Assembly (NCBI RefSeq): GCF_025398175.1
Contig: NZ_CP099734.1
Coordinates: 1,736,001-1,800,000 of the forward strand
Origin: Photobacterium sp. TY1-4
GTDB taxonomy: Bacteria; Pseudomonadota; Gammaproteobacteria; Enterobacterales; Vibrionaceae
Direction: 5' to 3'
DNA: 64,000 bases
Below are positions 26,517 to 33,270 of the stretch, in pieces (the first letter of the stretch is position 1; each line of letters starts with the position of its first letter). The notes below the pieces were generated by a model. It worked only from the letters and a program-made list of their open reading frames with translations. It was not told where the DNA came from and did no database searches. The position numbers were made by a program, and so were the translations under genes.

Positions 26517-27337
26517 CGTGTGACCTCAATCATCTGGAGAGTGTCGCCGTCGGTTCCGGTGAACGACAGCGCGGCACTGGTTTCGAGTTTCAGTTGCTCT
26601 CCGGCGGCCAGCTCCCAGCCGGTGCCAAGAACAATAGCGGCAGTGTTGGCCGGACCGGCTTTGAGCAGGATGTGACAGCGTGACGTATTTTCGGCAATGT
26701 CGATTTTCCCAGCGGTCACGGCCAGCGCGCTGCCGGACGCTTGCCCTGCAATCACCGGCTTGGTCAACAGCGGATTTGTCGCATATACCTTCACCGCCTG
26801 CCCGGTTTCGAGCTGCACTTTCGGCAGGCTTTTGACCGCAATTTCCTGCCCGGTGGCCAGCTTGACGTCAGGCAACCCAGTGACGGCGACTTGCTGATTT
26901 TCTTTCAGTGACACCGCCGGAAGTGACGACACCGCGATACGCTGATACTGCGCAATGCGGACCGCAGGCAGTTCCGACACTTCGACGCTCTGATAAGGGG
27001 CAATTTTTACGGACGGTATGGTGCCGATATTGACCTCCTGCTCGGGTGACAATGTCACCGACGGCAGCGTCGTAACCTCAACTTTCTGGCCGTCCGTAGG
27101 CGGGATGTAGCGACCGAAACCACAAATAATGGTGACGGTGCCCGCCTCGCCCATGTTCTCGACCGTGACCATGCCGGTCAGCTTGGGGTCGATAATCTGC
27201 GCGCCCTGCTTGAGCTGATAGCCGCCGCGCTCGGTGGTGACGCTCACCATGTCCGGGCAAGCGTCGATGTAGAGAAACTCCCCCACGGCCTGAAACTGGA
27301 GCCGCTGCCGTGGCTGCATGTATTGATTCAAACTCAT
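26513..27337 (-). CDS. Spike shaft protein with six 16-residue beta repeats
   Basis: 274 residues. Residues 1-80 form a compact beta domain, perhaps the base. Residues 91-186 are six consecutive 16-residue units of pattern (L/I)P-x-V-x-(L/I)-x3-Q-x-(V/I)-x-(V/I)-x2, with a degenerate seventh at 75-90. Residues about 190-274 form a C-terminal beta domain. A regular alternation of hydrophobic residues with P and Q at fixed positions is what fibrous beta-spiral shafts show. It lies between a membrane-anchored coiled-coil gene and the tip gene, so a vertex spike shaft is the natural reading. Confidence 0.7.
   Translation of the reverse strand: MSLNQYMQPRQRLQFQAVGEFLYIDACPDMVSVTTERGGYQLKQGAQIIDPKLTGMVTVENMGEAGTVTIICGFGRYIPPTDGQKVEVTTLPSVTLSPEQEVNIGTIPSVKIAPYQSVEVSELPAVRIAQYQRIAVSSLPAVSLKENQQVAVTGLPDVKLATGQEIAVKSLPKVQLETGQAVKVYATNPLLTKPVIAGQASGSALAVTAGKIDIAENTSRCHILLKAGPANTAAIVLGTGWELAAGEQLKLETSAALSFTGTDGDTLQMIEVTR
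26780..27067 (-). repeat. 48-bp tandem coding repeat (six copies) in the spike shaft gene
   Basis: Six in-frame units of exactly 48 bp encode the 16-residue protein repeat. The units are diverged at DNA level, so the repeat is conserved mainly as protein pattern. Confidence 0.85.
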
Positions 27338-27340
27338 GAT

Positions 27341-27910
27341 TTACCCCTTCAACGTTAATAGGCCCAGAAACCCAAGCACCAACCCGACAGTGATAGTCAT
27401 TTGCTTGGTAGTCGCAATCTGCCCGCCATCGGCATTGACCTCGGCCAGCTCTTTAATGGCCTGCAAATTTTCACTGTTCTGCTGAGCCTGATTGCCTGCC
27501 AGCCCGGCGAGCATTTGCAGGTTTTCGCCGTGCGCGCTGCTCACCTCATCAATGGCCTTGGCGGAAATCTCATTGCTGTACTGCAACGCCTCGCTGCCGA
27601 ACGCGAACGCCGAGTTCAGCGCCTTGTTGTTGCTGTCGAGCGCATCGCGGCCAAAGTCGAGCGAGGCATCAATCGCGTGCTCGCCCATATCGAGCGCGGC
27701 TTTCGAGACTTCGGTGTTGCTTGTTAATGCCAGCTCGCCCAGCTCGGTGGCGGCTTCCATCGCCCCGTGGTCAGTCATTGTGACATTGACGTTAGAGTTG
27801 TTAACGCCGGACACAGCTACCCCGAGGTTGTCGCCACCGATGGCGTTTTGGCCGCTGGTATTGGTTGTGGTCGTAGTGTTCTTACTTGAACTTTTACCGC
27901 CGCCTCCCAT
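27341..27910 (-). CDS. Membrane-anchored coiled-coil structural protein
   Basis: 189 residues. A glycine/serine/threonine-rich start (GGGGKSSSKNTTTTTNTS) and a short beta segment are followed by a long alanine-rich helical region (residues 50-160) with alternating charge. A C-terminal membrane helix (MTITVGLVLGFLGLLTL) ends the chain. Likely a virion protein that bridges the internal membrane and the capsid or spike. The start overlaps the upstream stop. Confidence 0.62.
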   Translation of the reverse strand: MGGGGKSSSKNTTTTTNTSGQNAIGGDNLGVAVSGVNNSNVNVTMTDHGAMEAATELGELALTSNTEVSKAALDMGEHAIDASLDFGRDALDSNNKALNSAFAFGSEALQYSNEISAKAIDEVSSAHGENLQMLAGLAGNQAQQNSENLQAIKELAEVNADGGQIATTKQMTITVGLVLGFLGLLTLKG

Positions 27911-28320
27911 CAGTCCCCCTGCATCATGAGTGACAACACGGCGTCATGCGCCGTCTTGTCGGTAATTGAAAACCCGAACCGCTTGAGGATACGGGTCATC
28001 CCTTGGCGCACGGTATGGTATTTAATTTGGCTGTAGCCCTGAGATTTCACTGCCTCGATAATCGTCGGGGCGGCCGCAACCAGCCCGCGCCCGGTCATCG
28101 CCAGAATTAGGTAGCCATTGTCTTCCGTGACTATGCCCACGAAGCGGACCGAGACGCCTTTTCCCTTGAGGTGATACAAGCTGGCCTGTTTGCGTTTTAC
28201 TGCTTCGCAGCAAAAATCAAACTCCGCCTTGGCCTGATTTACCCCGTTGAACGCCGGACGCAACAAAGCAAGCTGGGCATTGATGTCGGCACGGTTGGGC
28301 CGTATCAGTTGAAAACGCAT
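27910..28320 (-). CDS. GNAT-like fold protein of the virion gene cluster, function unknown
   Basis: 136 residues from the ATG at 28320, which follows AAGGGGGG and overlaps the previous stop as TAATG; an upstream in-frame start at 28347 is less likely. A beta strand with an acidic turn (VRFVGIVTEDNGYLILAMTGRG) is followed by a helix (AAPTIIEAVKSQGYSQI), then HTVRQGMTRILKRFGF, which has the cadence of the last helices of acetyltransferase folds. Acetyl-CoA binding residues are not clear. It could be a structural protein that kept the fold. Confidence 0.5.
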   Translation of the reverse strand: MRFQLIRPNRADINAQLALLRPAFNGVNQAKAEFDFCCEAVKRKQASLYHLKGKGVSVRFVGIVTEDNGYLILAMTGRGLVAAAPTIIEAVKSQGYSQIKYHTVRQGMTRILKRFGFSITDKTAHDAVLSLMMQGD

Positions 28321-28517
28321 TAGCCCCCCTTGCTCGTCAGAATCCACATGCCCGCAAGGACAACAACAAGCAGCAACAGATTCGAGTTGCCGCCGCCCAT
28401 GTTGATAGAACCGACGCGAAAGCCAGACTCGTTATTGGCTTTCGCGCTTGATGGTCCGGCAGCTCCGCCGCCCGCGTTAATCGGCATTGAACCGGAGTTC
28501 GTCACCCCCGGAATCAT
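28320..28517 (-). CDS. Small glycine-rich single-helix membrane protein
   Basis: 65 residues. A glycine/asparagine/serine-rich N-terminal 45 residues is followed by one membrane helix (LLLLVVVLAGMWIL) and a short basic end. Typical of minor proteins of phages with an internal membrane. The start codon overlaps the previous stop as ATGA. Confidence 0.7.
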   Translation of the reverse strand: MIPGVTNSGSMPINAGGGAAGPSSAKANNESGFRVGSINMGGGNSNLLLLVVVLAGMWILTSKGG

Positions 28518-28666
28518 GAGTTACCCCCTGTCACTTTGTTGTAGAGCCACAGGGCAATCAGCACGGCAATCAACAGCTTCACGGTGCGGCTGACCGCCTC
28601 ACCCGTGAACAGGCCGCCGACATAGCCGATACTTCCCGCCAGCAGCGGCCAGAACAATAACGGCAT
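28514..28666 (-). CDS. 50-residue membrane protein of the virion cluster
   Basis: ATG at 28666 preceded by AGGGGG, stop overlapping the next start as ATGA. Two hydrophobic stretches (LLFWPLLAGSIGYVGGLF and KLLIAVLIALWLY) separated by a charged turn. Probably an integral virion-membrane protein. Confidence 0.75.
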   Translation of the reverse strand: MPLLFWPLLAGSIGYVGGLFTGEAVSRTVKLLIAVLIALWLYNKVTGGNS

Positions 28667-28668
28667 GG

Positions 28669-28956
28669 CTATTTCCCCCTTAGCATGAACATCATGAAGA
28701 CCATCAGCACCAACATGCCCCCGCCGAGCAGCATCAACGTGGTGTTGCTGCTCAATCCACCCTGATTGTGGATAGGCTGGCCGGTTGGCTGTTTTGCTGG
28801 CTCCTCATGTTGCGGCGTGCGGTTTTCTTCCGGTGCAGACGAGGCCACATTGTCGGCCTCGTTTTGCATCCATGCGTCAACCCAGTTCCCACCGCCTTCC
28901 ACAGCTGAATCCCAGATACCGCCGAGGGATTCGCCCCAGTCGTCAAGTAAACTCAT
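28669..28956 (-). CDS. Single-helix membrane protein downstream of the capsid gene
   Basis: 95 residues. An acidic, tryptophan-containing N-terminus (DDWGESLGGIWDSAVEGG) and a polar linker are followed by a C-terminal membrane helix (LMLLGGGMLVLMVFMMFML) with a basic end. The start is preceded by TAAGGGGG, 9 bp after the capsid stop. The acidic head could contact the capsid protein. Confidence 0.72.
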   Translation of the reverse strand: MSLLDDWGESLGGIWDSAVEGGGNWVDAWMQNEADNVASSAPEENRTPQHEEPAKQPTGQPIHNQGGLSSNTTLMLLGGGMLVLMVFMMFMLRGK

Positions 28957-28965
28957 GACTCCCCC

Positions 28966-29820
28966 TTAGGCGGCTTTGGACGGTAGCGCGTTCACCTGCT
29001 CCACAGCTTCCACAATCACCGGCACACTGCCGACGGAATTTTTATCCAGCTCAAAGGCCAGCTGGCTGCGGGCGGCGGTATTCAGCATGCCGTCGGCCCC
29101 GAAGCCGTAGCGGATAAAGTCGAGCGAAAACCAGCCGGTATTCTGCTCTTTCTTCGATTGCGCCAAATCGAAGGCGTTATCGGCCTTGGTGACGTTCAGC
29201 TCTTCGTAGCTGTCACGCAGGACGCGAACCCGGTCAATCGAGTCATCGAGGAAGTGAATCCGCTTGAGGTTCAGTGCCGGACTGCGCTCGGCAAAGTCGA
29301 ACGGCGTACGGCCGGTCGCCGAGGCAAACCATGTCAGCTCATAGATGCGCGGCATGTAGTAACGCGTGGCTTGCGCTGGCAAGACATGCGCACGGGCACG
29401 GATTGACGGCGCTGGCGTCGCGTTGCCTTGGGCATCTGCGGCTGGTTTGGCTTTCAAGGTGATGTAGATGAACCAGATTTCACCGGCCAGCGTGACCAAA
29501 TCGGTCTGACGCACACCGATTTTGGTGCGCAGCGTCGGGTCACCAAACGACAGCACGTAGCGGCCCGGCTCAGCGTAGTTTTTGCGGTGGGATTGCAGTT
29601 TGACCAGCGTTTCGCCGGTCACGTTGACCTTTGCAGAACCATTGAGCGAGACTTCAACGCGCTCAATATCTTTCGGGTCGGTGATGTTGGTGACCAGCTC
29701 GATGCTGTGATACGTCGGGCCAGAAACCAGACGCAGCGAGGCACGGTTGCCCCAGCCCACGCCTTCGACCGGGTCCAGCTCTTTCGGGCGTGGTGCAAAC
29801 GGGGTTGCGATAATTTCCAT
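28966..29820 (-). CDS. Major capsid protein, double-jelly-roll type (PM2 P2-like)
   Basis: 284 residues from the ATG at 29820, which follows AAGGGGGC; an upstream reading to 29904 crosses the small gene before it. The chain is beta-rich throughout, without membrane segments. It begins MEIIATPFAPRPKELDP and GNRASLRLVSGPTYHSIELVTNI, and has the short loops expected of a jelly-roll protein. PM2 P2 is of similar size (about 269 residues). Its place after the packaging ATPase and among single-helix membrane proteins supports the call. A structure prediction would settle it. Confidence 0.75.
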   Translation of the reverse strand: MEIIATPFAPRPKELDPVEGVGWGNRASLRLVSGPTYHSIELVTNITDPKDIERVEVSLNGSAKVNVTGETLVKLQSHRKNYAEPGRYVLSFGDPTLRTKIGVRQTDLVTLAGEIWFIYITLKAKPAADAQGNATPAPSIRARAHVLPAQATRYYMPRIYELTWFASATGRTPFDFAERSPALNLKRIHFLDDSIDRVRVLRDSYEELNVTKADNAFDLAQSKKEQNTGWFSLDFIRYGFGADGMLNTAARSQLAFELDKNSVGSVPVIVEAVEQVNALPSKAA

Positions 29821-29830
29821 CAGCGCCCCC

Positions 29831-29944
29831 TTACCCGATTGCGTCTTCGACGGCGTCAACGTTGTTTGACGCCCAAACCACGCCACCGGCGACGACCAAT
29901 GCAATCAGCGCGGTGATTACATACCCTTTGGTTTTTGCATTCAT
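29831..29944 (-). CDS. 37-residue membrane peptide upstream of the capsid gene
   Basis: ATG at 29944, GAGAG upstream. One membrane helix (YVITALIALVVAGGVVWA) between a basic start and an acidic end. It is the first gene after the KAP-gene terminator, so the late promoter must lie between it and 30022 or read through the terminator. Confidence 0.7.
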   Translation of the reverse strand: MNAKTKGYVITALIALVVAGGVVWASNNVDAVEDAIG

Positions 29945-30021
29945 GGTGCTTGCTCTCTGTTGTTGGATGAGAATTCCCCAACAGCAAAGCAAGCGATTTG
30001 GTTTTAAGGCAAACACAAAAA

Positions 30022-30050
30022 AGCCCGCTGAACCTATAGGTTAGCGGGCT
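30022..30050. terminator. Terminator separating the KAP gene from the late operon
   Basis: Stem AGCCCGCT plus AACC / GGTT plus AGCGGGCT with one bulged base and a TATA loop, flanked by A6 on the left and T4 on the right. It lies 26 bp after the KAP stop codon. Confidence 0.85.
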
Positions 30051-30075
30051 TTTGAATATGTGAGGCAAATCAAAA

Positions 30076-31398
30076 TCAGTAAAGGTTTAGAGTCAATGTT
30101 GTCTGAGAGATATAGCGACTAACTAACTTCAAAGATAAAGACCAATCGCCATTCATAATATTCTGAAGGTGGTTAGTCCACTTGATTGCATAATCCTCAT
30201 CCAGATTTAGCCAGCTGGAGTCTTCACATTCAAAGCCTACGACAAAAACTAAGGCCATATGGGCATCAGGGTAGCCAGTATTGATGACTTCTTTTGAAAA
30301 ACTTTCCACACCTAGTACATTAGCAAAATCTTTAGCACTAGCTCTATTTACACACAGCTCCTGACTAAGTGTAGGGTAAAATACCGCGACAAAAATGCTA
30401 ACCATTCTTATAACCACTAAAAACCAATTTTGTGATTTTAGCCCCCCTTGTGATAGCACGTCGTATGTTTCCAAATGCCTTACATAGGTTTCAACTTCTC
30501 TTAGTGATAACTTAGCGTGTTCAATAAGGCGAGAAATAACATCCATTTTCCCCTCATTTAACAAAGAATCTGGAAGTTGGGAGCTACGCTCAACTAAATT
30601 CCTGTAGTGTATCAAAGATGTATTTACAACAGTGTGGCCATCCAAGTACTTATCGGGCAATGTTACTCTATATTTTACAAATTTATCCAAGTACTTTTCA
30701 GAATTAACGCTATCTCCATAACAATGGTTAATAGAAGCTTTTAGTTGATTTAAGTTGGTGACCAAGACAAATTTTACGCCTTTAATGTTAAATGTATGCT
30801 TAATAACTTCAAGCATATTCACAGCAAAGTTTGGTTTGCACCTATCTAGCTCGTCAATGAAGAATATGATTTTTTTATGTTCTGCTAAGCCTTCCAAAGT
30901 GCTCTGTAGTGCATCCAAGCTTTCAGATGCTTTCACATGGTCTTTTAGCATTGACTCTACTGATGCATCTATTGCCTTGTCAGCTACTTGCTTAATTTCT
31001 TTATCAAAGCCGTCTGCGATACTATCAGTATCTTGCTTTAGCAAATGACCAATTCCTGCTTTGATGGTTGTCTTTAAGCCATACCTAATAGCCGGGAGGA
31101 TTTTTTTTATTACTGGTAGCCTTTCATCATCAGGAAGTAGTTTTAAAACTTCCGCAAGAATTGTGAGTAGCGGCTCATCTGCGTGGTCTGCCTTAAAAGC
31201 GTCCACATAAATTATGTGATGCTCATCAGAACCCCATAGTTTGATTAGTTTTTCGCAAAACTCAGTTTTACCGGTACCCCAGCCACCATCAAGGACTAAT
31301 GGTGAAATATCAATATCAGATGAAAGCAAAGAGATTAAGTTCTGAGCTATTTTACGCCTAGCGAACTCATCACGGTTTTCGAATGAATATTCAGACAT
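30076..31398 (-). CDS. KAP-family P-loop NTPase, AT-rich cargo gene
   Basis: 440 residues. Walker A is GGWGTGKT (38-45) and Walker B is IIFFIDELDRCK (177-188), which contains the DELDRC signature of KAP NTPases. A sensor-like FVLVTNLNQLKASI follows (210-222). The usual double membrane insertion of many KAP proteins is not obvious; only a weakly hydrophobic stretch is seen near 340-355. The gene is clearly more AT-rich than its neighbours and has its own promoter and terminator. KAP proteins include phage-exclusion factors such as PifA, so an anti-phage or superinfection-exclusion role is plausible, not shown. It is not a virion gene by any visible criterion. Confidence 0.88.
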   Translation of the reverse strand: MSEYSFENRDEFARRKIAQNLISLLSSDIDISPLVLDGGWGTGKTEFCEKLIKLWGSDEHHIIYVDAFKADHADEPLLTILAEVLKLLPDDERLPVIKKILPAIRYGLKTTIKAGIGHLLKQDTDSIADGFDKEIKQVADKAIDASVESMLKDHVKASESLDALQSTLEGLAEHKKIIFFIDELDRCKPNFAVNMLEVIKHTFNIKGVKFVLVTNLNQLKASINHCYGDSVNSEKYLDKFVKYRVTLPDKYLDGHTVVNTSLIHYRNLVERSSQLPDSLLNEGKMDVISRLIEHAKLSLREVETYVRHLETYDVLSQGGLKSQNWFLVVIRMVSIFVAVFYPTLSQELCVNRASAKDFANVLGVESFSKEVINTGYPDAHMALVFVVGFECEDSSWLNLDEDYAIKWTNHLQNIMNGDWSLSLKLVSRYISQTTLTLNLY

Positions 31399-31425
31399 AG
31401 ATGCACTCCAGTTGTCAGCCCCCTA

Positions 31426-31455
31426 TTTATACTCTATCCACATGAAAATTTGAAA
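31426..31455 (-). promoter_or_regulatory. Promoter of the KAP NTPase gene
   Basis: On the minus strand TTTCAA, 18-bp spacer, TATAAA (complement of 31426-31431), then GGAG a few bases before the start codon. It lies in the 66-bp AT-rich gap after the packaging ATPase gene. Confidence 0.5.
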
Positions 31456-31464
31456 GAATATTAA

Positions 31465-32130
31465 TCACCAAAGAATAACACCCTTCACCCACTCTTTCCC
31501 GTCCTGCAAGATGTACTCGAGCTTTTTCAGCTTGACGATTTCTGTGGCCGGAATGCCGGTTTTCTGCTGTAGGTAGCGGGCGCTGTCGTCGGCCTTCTGC
31601 ATCATCACACAGGCAAACTGGCAGTTGTCGATAATGGTTTTCGACACCTCCTGCCCGCGCTGGAACATGTTCACGGTGTGCAGGCCGTACTTGCGTCCCA
31701 GCCGTAGAATCTTGCCATGGTAGCCAGTTGCTTTGCCCGCGGTATTGGTATGCTCGGCCACTTCCTCGCAAATCACTTTGAGCGGCTTTTTGTGTTTGCC
31801 GTTCCCGGCCCCCCAGACCACCATGCAGAACTTGTCGAAATCGGCTTCGGTGGTTTCGTGGTCAGGGGCATACGCAATCTTGAATCCCTGATTGGTTTTG
31901 CGTCCGGCATACAGCGCCTTGGCAAACTCTCTCAGGTTGGGATAGCTGCGGACCTTGCGCCCGGCCAGCTCGCCGTCGTAGTCCTTGAGCGGGTCAAAGA
32001 TGGCCACTTGGTCGGTTGGTTTGATGAATTTCTTTTTGGCTGCGGAAGTTTTCCCGCAGCCTGACATACCAACCACATAAGCATGATGATTATTCAATGC
32101 GTTGTTTTGGTTGATAGGTTGGAGGCTCAT
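31465..32130 (-). CDS. Genome-packaging ATPase (A32/PM2 P9-like)
   Basis: 221 residues. Walker A is GMSGCGKTS near residue 23. Strand-end LKVICEEVAEHTN fits the Walker B position (ICEE) of FtsK/HerA-type packaging ATPases, and a following FQRGQEVSKTIIDNCQFACVM segment fits the arginine/sensor region. This compact ATPase is the second hallmark of tailless double-jelly-roll phages and pumps DNA into preformed capsids. The ATG overlaps the upstream stop by 4 bp. A degenerate second copy lies at 37087-37305. Confidence 0.85.
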   Translation of the reverse strand: MSLQPINQNNALNNHHAYVVGMSGCGKTSAAKKKFIKPTDQVAIFDPLKDYDGELAGRKVRSYPNLREFAKALYAGRKTNQGFKIAYAPDHETTEADFDKFCMVVWGAGNGKHKKPLKVICEEVAEHTNTAGKATGYHGKILRLGRKYGLHTVNMFQRGQEVSKTIIDNCQFACVMMQKADDSARYLQQKTGIPATEIVKLKKLEYILQDGKEWVKGVILW

Positions 32131-32621
32131 GCCACCTCCTGATTAAAATCATCGTTTGCGGCTTCTTTTGTCCGCTTGGCCTGCTCACGGCGAGCGGCGG
32201 CGAGGTCTTCAGCCTTGAGCTGCTTCACCTGCATATAGCTGGACAGACTCAGCATCCCAATAGCGGCCACGGCCATGATTTCGTCCATGTACTTAGCGAG
32301 CCATGGCGGCGGGTTGCCGCCGTACTTCACAATCAGCGGGGCCACTTTCAGCGCCACCCCTTCGGCCTGCTCGGGGTTGAACGTGAAATCCGGGTGAACC
32401 ATGGTTTTCATGGTCTGCTCGATGGTCATCAGGCCGACAAACACGATTCCGGCAGCAGCTTCCTGCTCGATATTGGCCTGCTCGGCCTTGGCTTCGGCGG
32501 TTGCCGGGTCAAAGTCATCGTCCAGGCTGTTCAGGAAGTCTTTTTCTTCCTGCTCGCAGCGGGTATCCACCGCCTCAGCTTGGCCAGTTTCCGCATCATG
32601 TACGGTCAGTTCATCTTCCAT
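32127..32621 (-). CDS. Phage membrane protein with acidic N-terminus, function unknown
   Basis: 164 residues from the ATG at 32621 (AAGGAG upstream); the frame is open further but without start signals. The N-terminal 60 residues are strongly acidic and probably disordered. Residues about 75-110 form VALKVAPLIVKYGGNPPPWLAKYMDEI, followed by one membrane helix (IMAVAAIGMLSLSSYM) and a basic coiled tail. It precedes and overlaps the packaging ATPase gene by 4 bp, so it may help to dock the ATPase at the virion membrane. Confidence 0.65.
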   Translation of the reverse strand: MEDELTVHDAETGQAEAVDTRCEQEEKDFLNSLDDDFDPATAEAKAEQANIEQEAAAGIVFVGLMTIEQTMKTMVHPDFTFNPEQAEGVALKVAPLIVKYGGNPPPWLAKYMDEIMAVAAIGMLSLSSYMQVKQLKAEDLAAARREQAKRTKEAANDDFNQEVA

Positions 32622-32647
32622 TGCGCTATCTCCTTGCTTGGTTTGGG

Positions 32648-33094
32648 TTACAGTCGGGTAATCGCCCCGCCGGTCAGGCCGCCGAGGATGATGCCGGTTA
32701 AGACGGCTTTCCACATGCTCGGCTTGTTTTCCGGCTCCGGTTCGGGTTGTTTCGGTTCCGCCTTGACCGGGGCCGGTACGGGAATCGCTTCCGGTTCGGT
32801 TAGCTGCGGCGCTGGTTTTGGCTCAGGTACGGGTTCCGGTTTCGGCTCAGAAACCACAGGTTCAGCGGTTTGCCCGGCTTGGTGCAGGGCTTCGAGCGTC
32901 GGGTAATGCACCTTGAACTTGCCCTGCCAATAAGCGCCGGTCTGCTGGTTGGTGCCGCAGTCATCACAAATCGAATACAGGAATTTCGCCCGCTTGCCAC
33001 GGGCGCGATGAATGGTACGGACGTTGCCGCACTCGCAACGGTTAATGCCTTCGACTTTGTTGGTCGAGGTGCGTACCGGCATCACATCAGCCAT
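32648..33094 (-). CDS. Zinc-ribbon, proline-rich, tail-anchored membrane protein
   Basis: 148 residues from the ATG at 33094 (AAGGGGGC upstream). Residues about 17-47 carry CECG and CDDCG, a zinc-ribbon pattern. Then follow roughly 60 residues rich in P, E, K and V (PKPEPVPEPKPAPQ), and a C-terminal membrane helix (AVLTGIILGGLTGGAI). It looks like a DNA- or protein-binding head on an extended stalk fixed to a membrane. No known homologue comes to mind. Confidence 0.68.
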   Translation of the reverse strand: MADVMPVRTSTNKVEGINRCECGNVRTIHRARGKRAKFLYSICDDCGTNQQTGAYWQGKFKVHYPTLEALHQAGQTAEPVVSEPKPEPVPEPKPAPQLTEPEAIPVPAPVKAEPKQPEPEPENKPSMWKAVLTGIILGGLTGGAITRL

Positions 33095-33254
33095 GTTTGC
33101 CCCCTTGCTCCAGCTCGATGAGCTTTTCGTTGACGGTTTGCATCCACACCAACACCAAGCGCAGCGGAGCCATGATTTTGCTGGCAAACGGGTTGCGTTT
33201 GGCCTTCTCTACTTCGCCTTTCAGTTCGTTGGTAATCTGAGTCAGTTTGTCCAT
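33087..33254 (-). CDS. Small helical protein downstream of Rep
   Basis: 55 residues from the ATG at 33254 (AAAGGA upstream); it overlaps the next gene by 8 bp. Two amphipathic helices (KLTQITNELKGEVEKAKR and PLRLVLVWMQTVNEKLIELE). Function unknown. Confidence 0.6.
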   Translation of the reverse strand: MDKLTQITNELKGEVEKAKRNPFASKIMAPLRLVLVWMQTVNEKLIELEQGGKHG

Positions 33255-33270
33255 TGATTGTCCTTTCCGG

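Noticed and set aside
26780..27067. CRISPR-like periodicity
   Set aside because: The 48-bp period is in frame and conserved at the protein level; it is a coding repeat, not a CRISPR array. No other spaced repeats were found.
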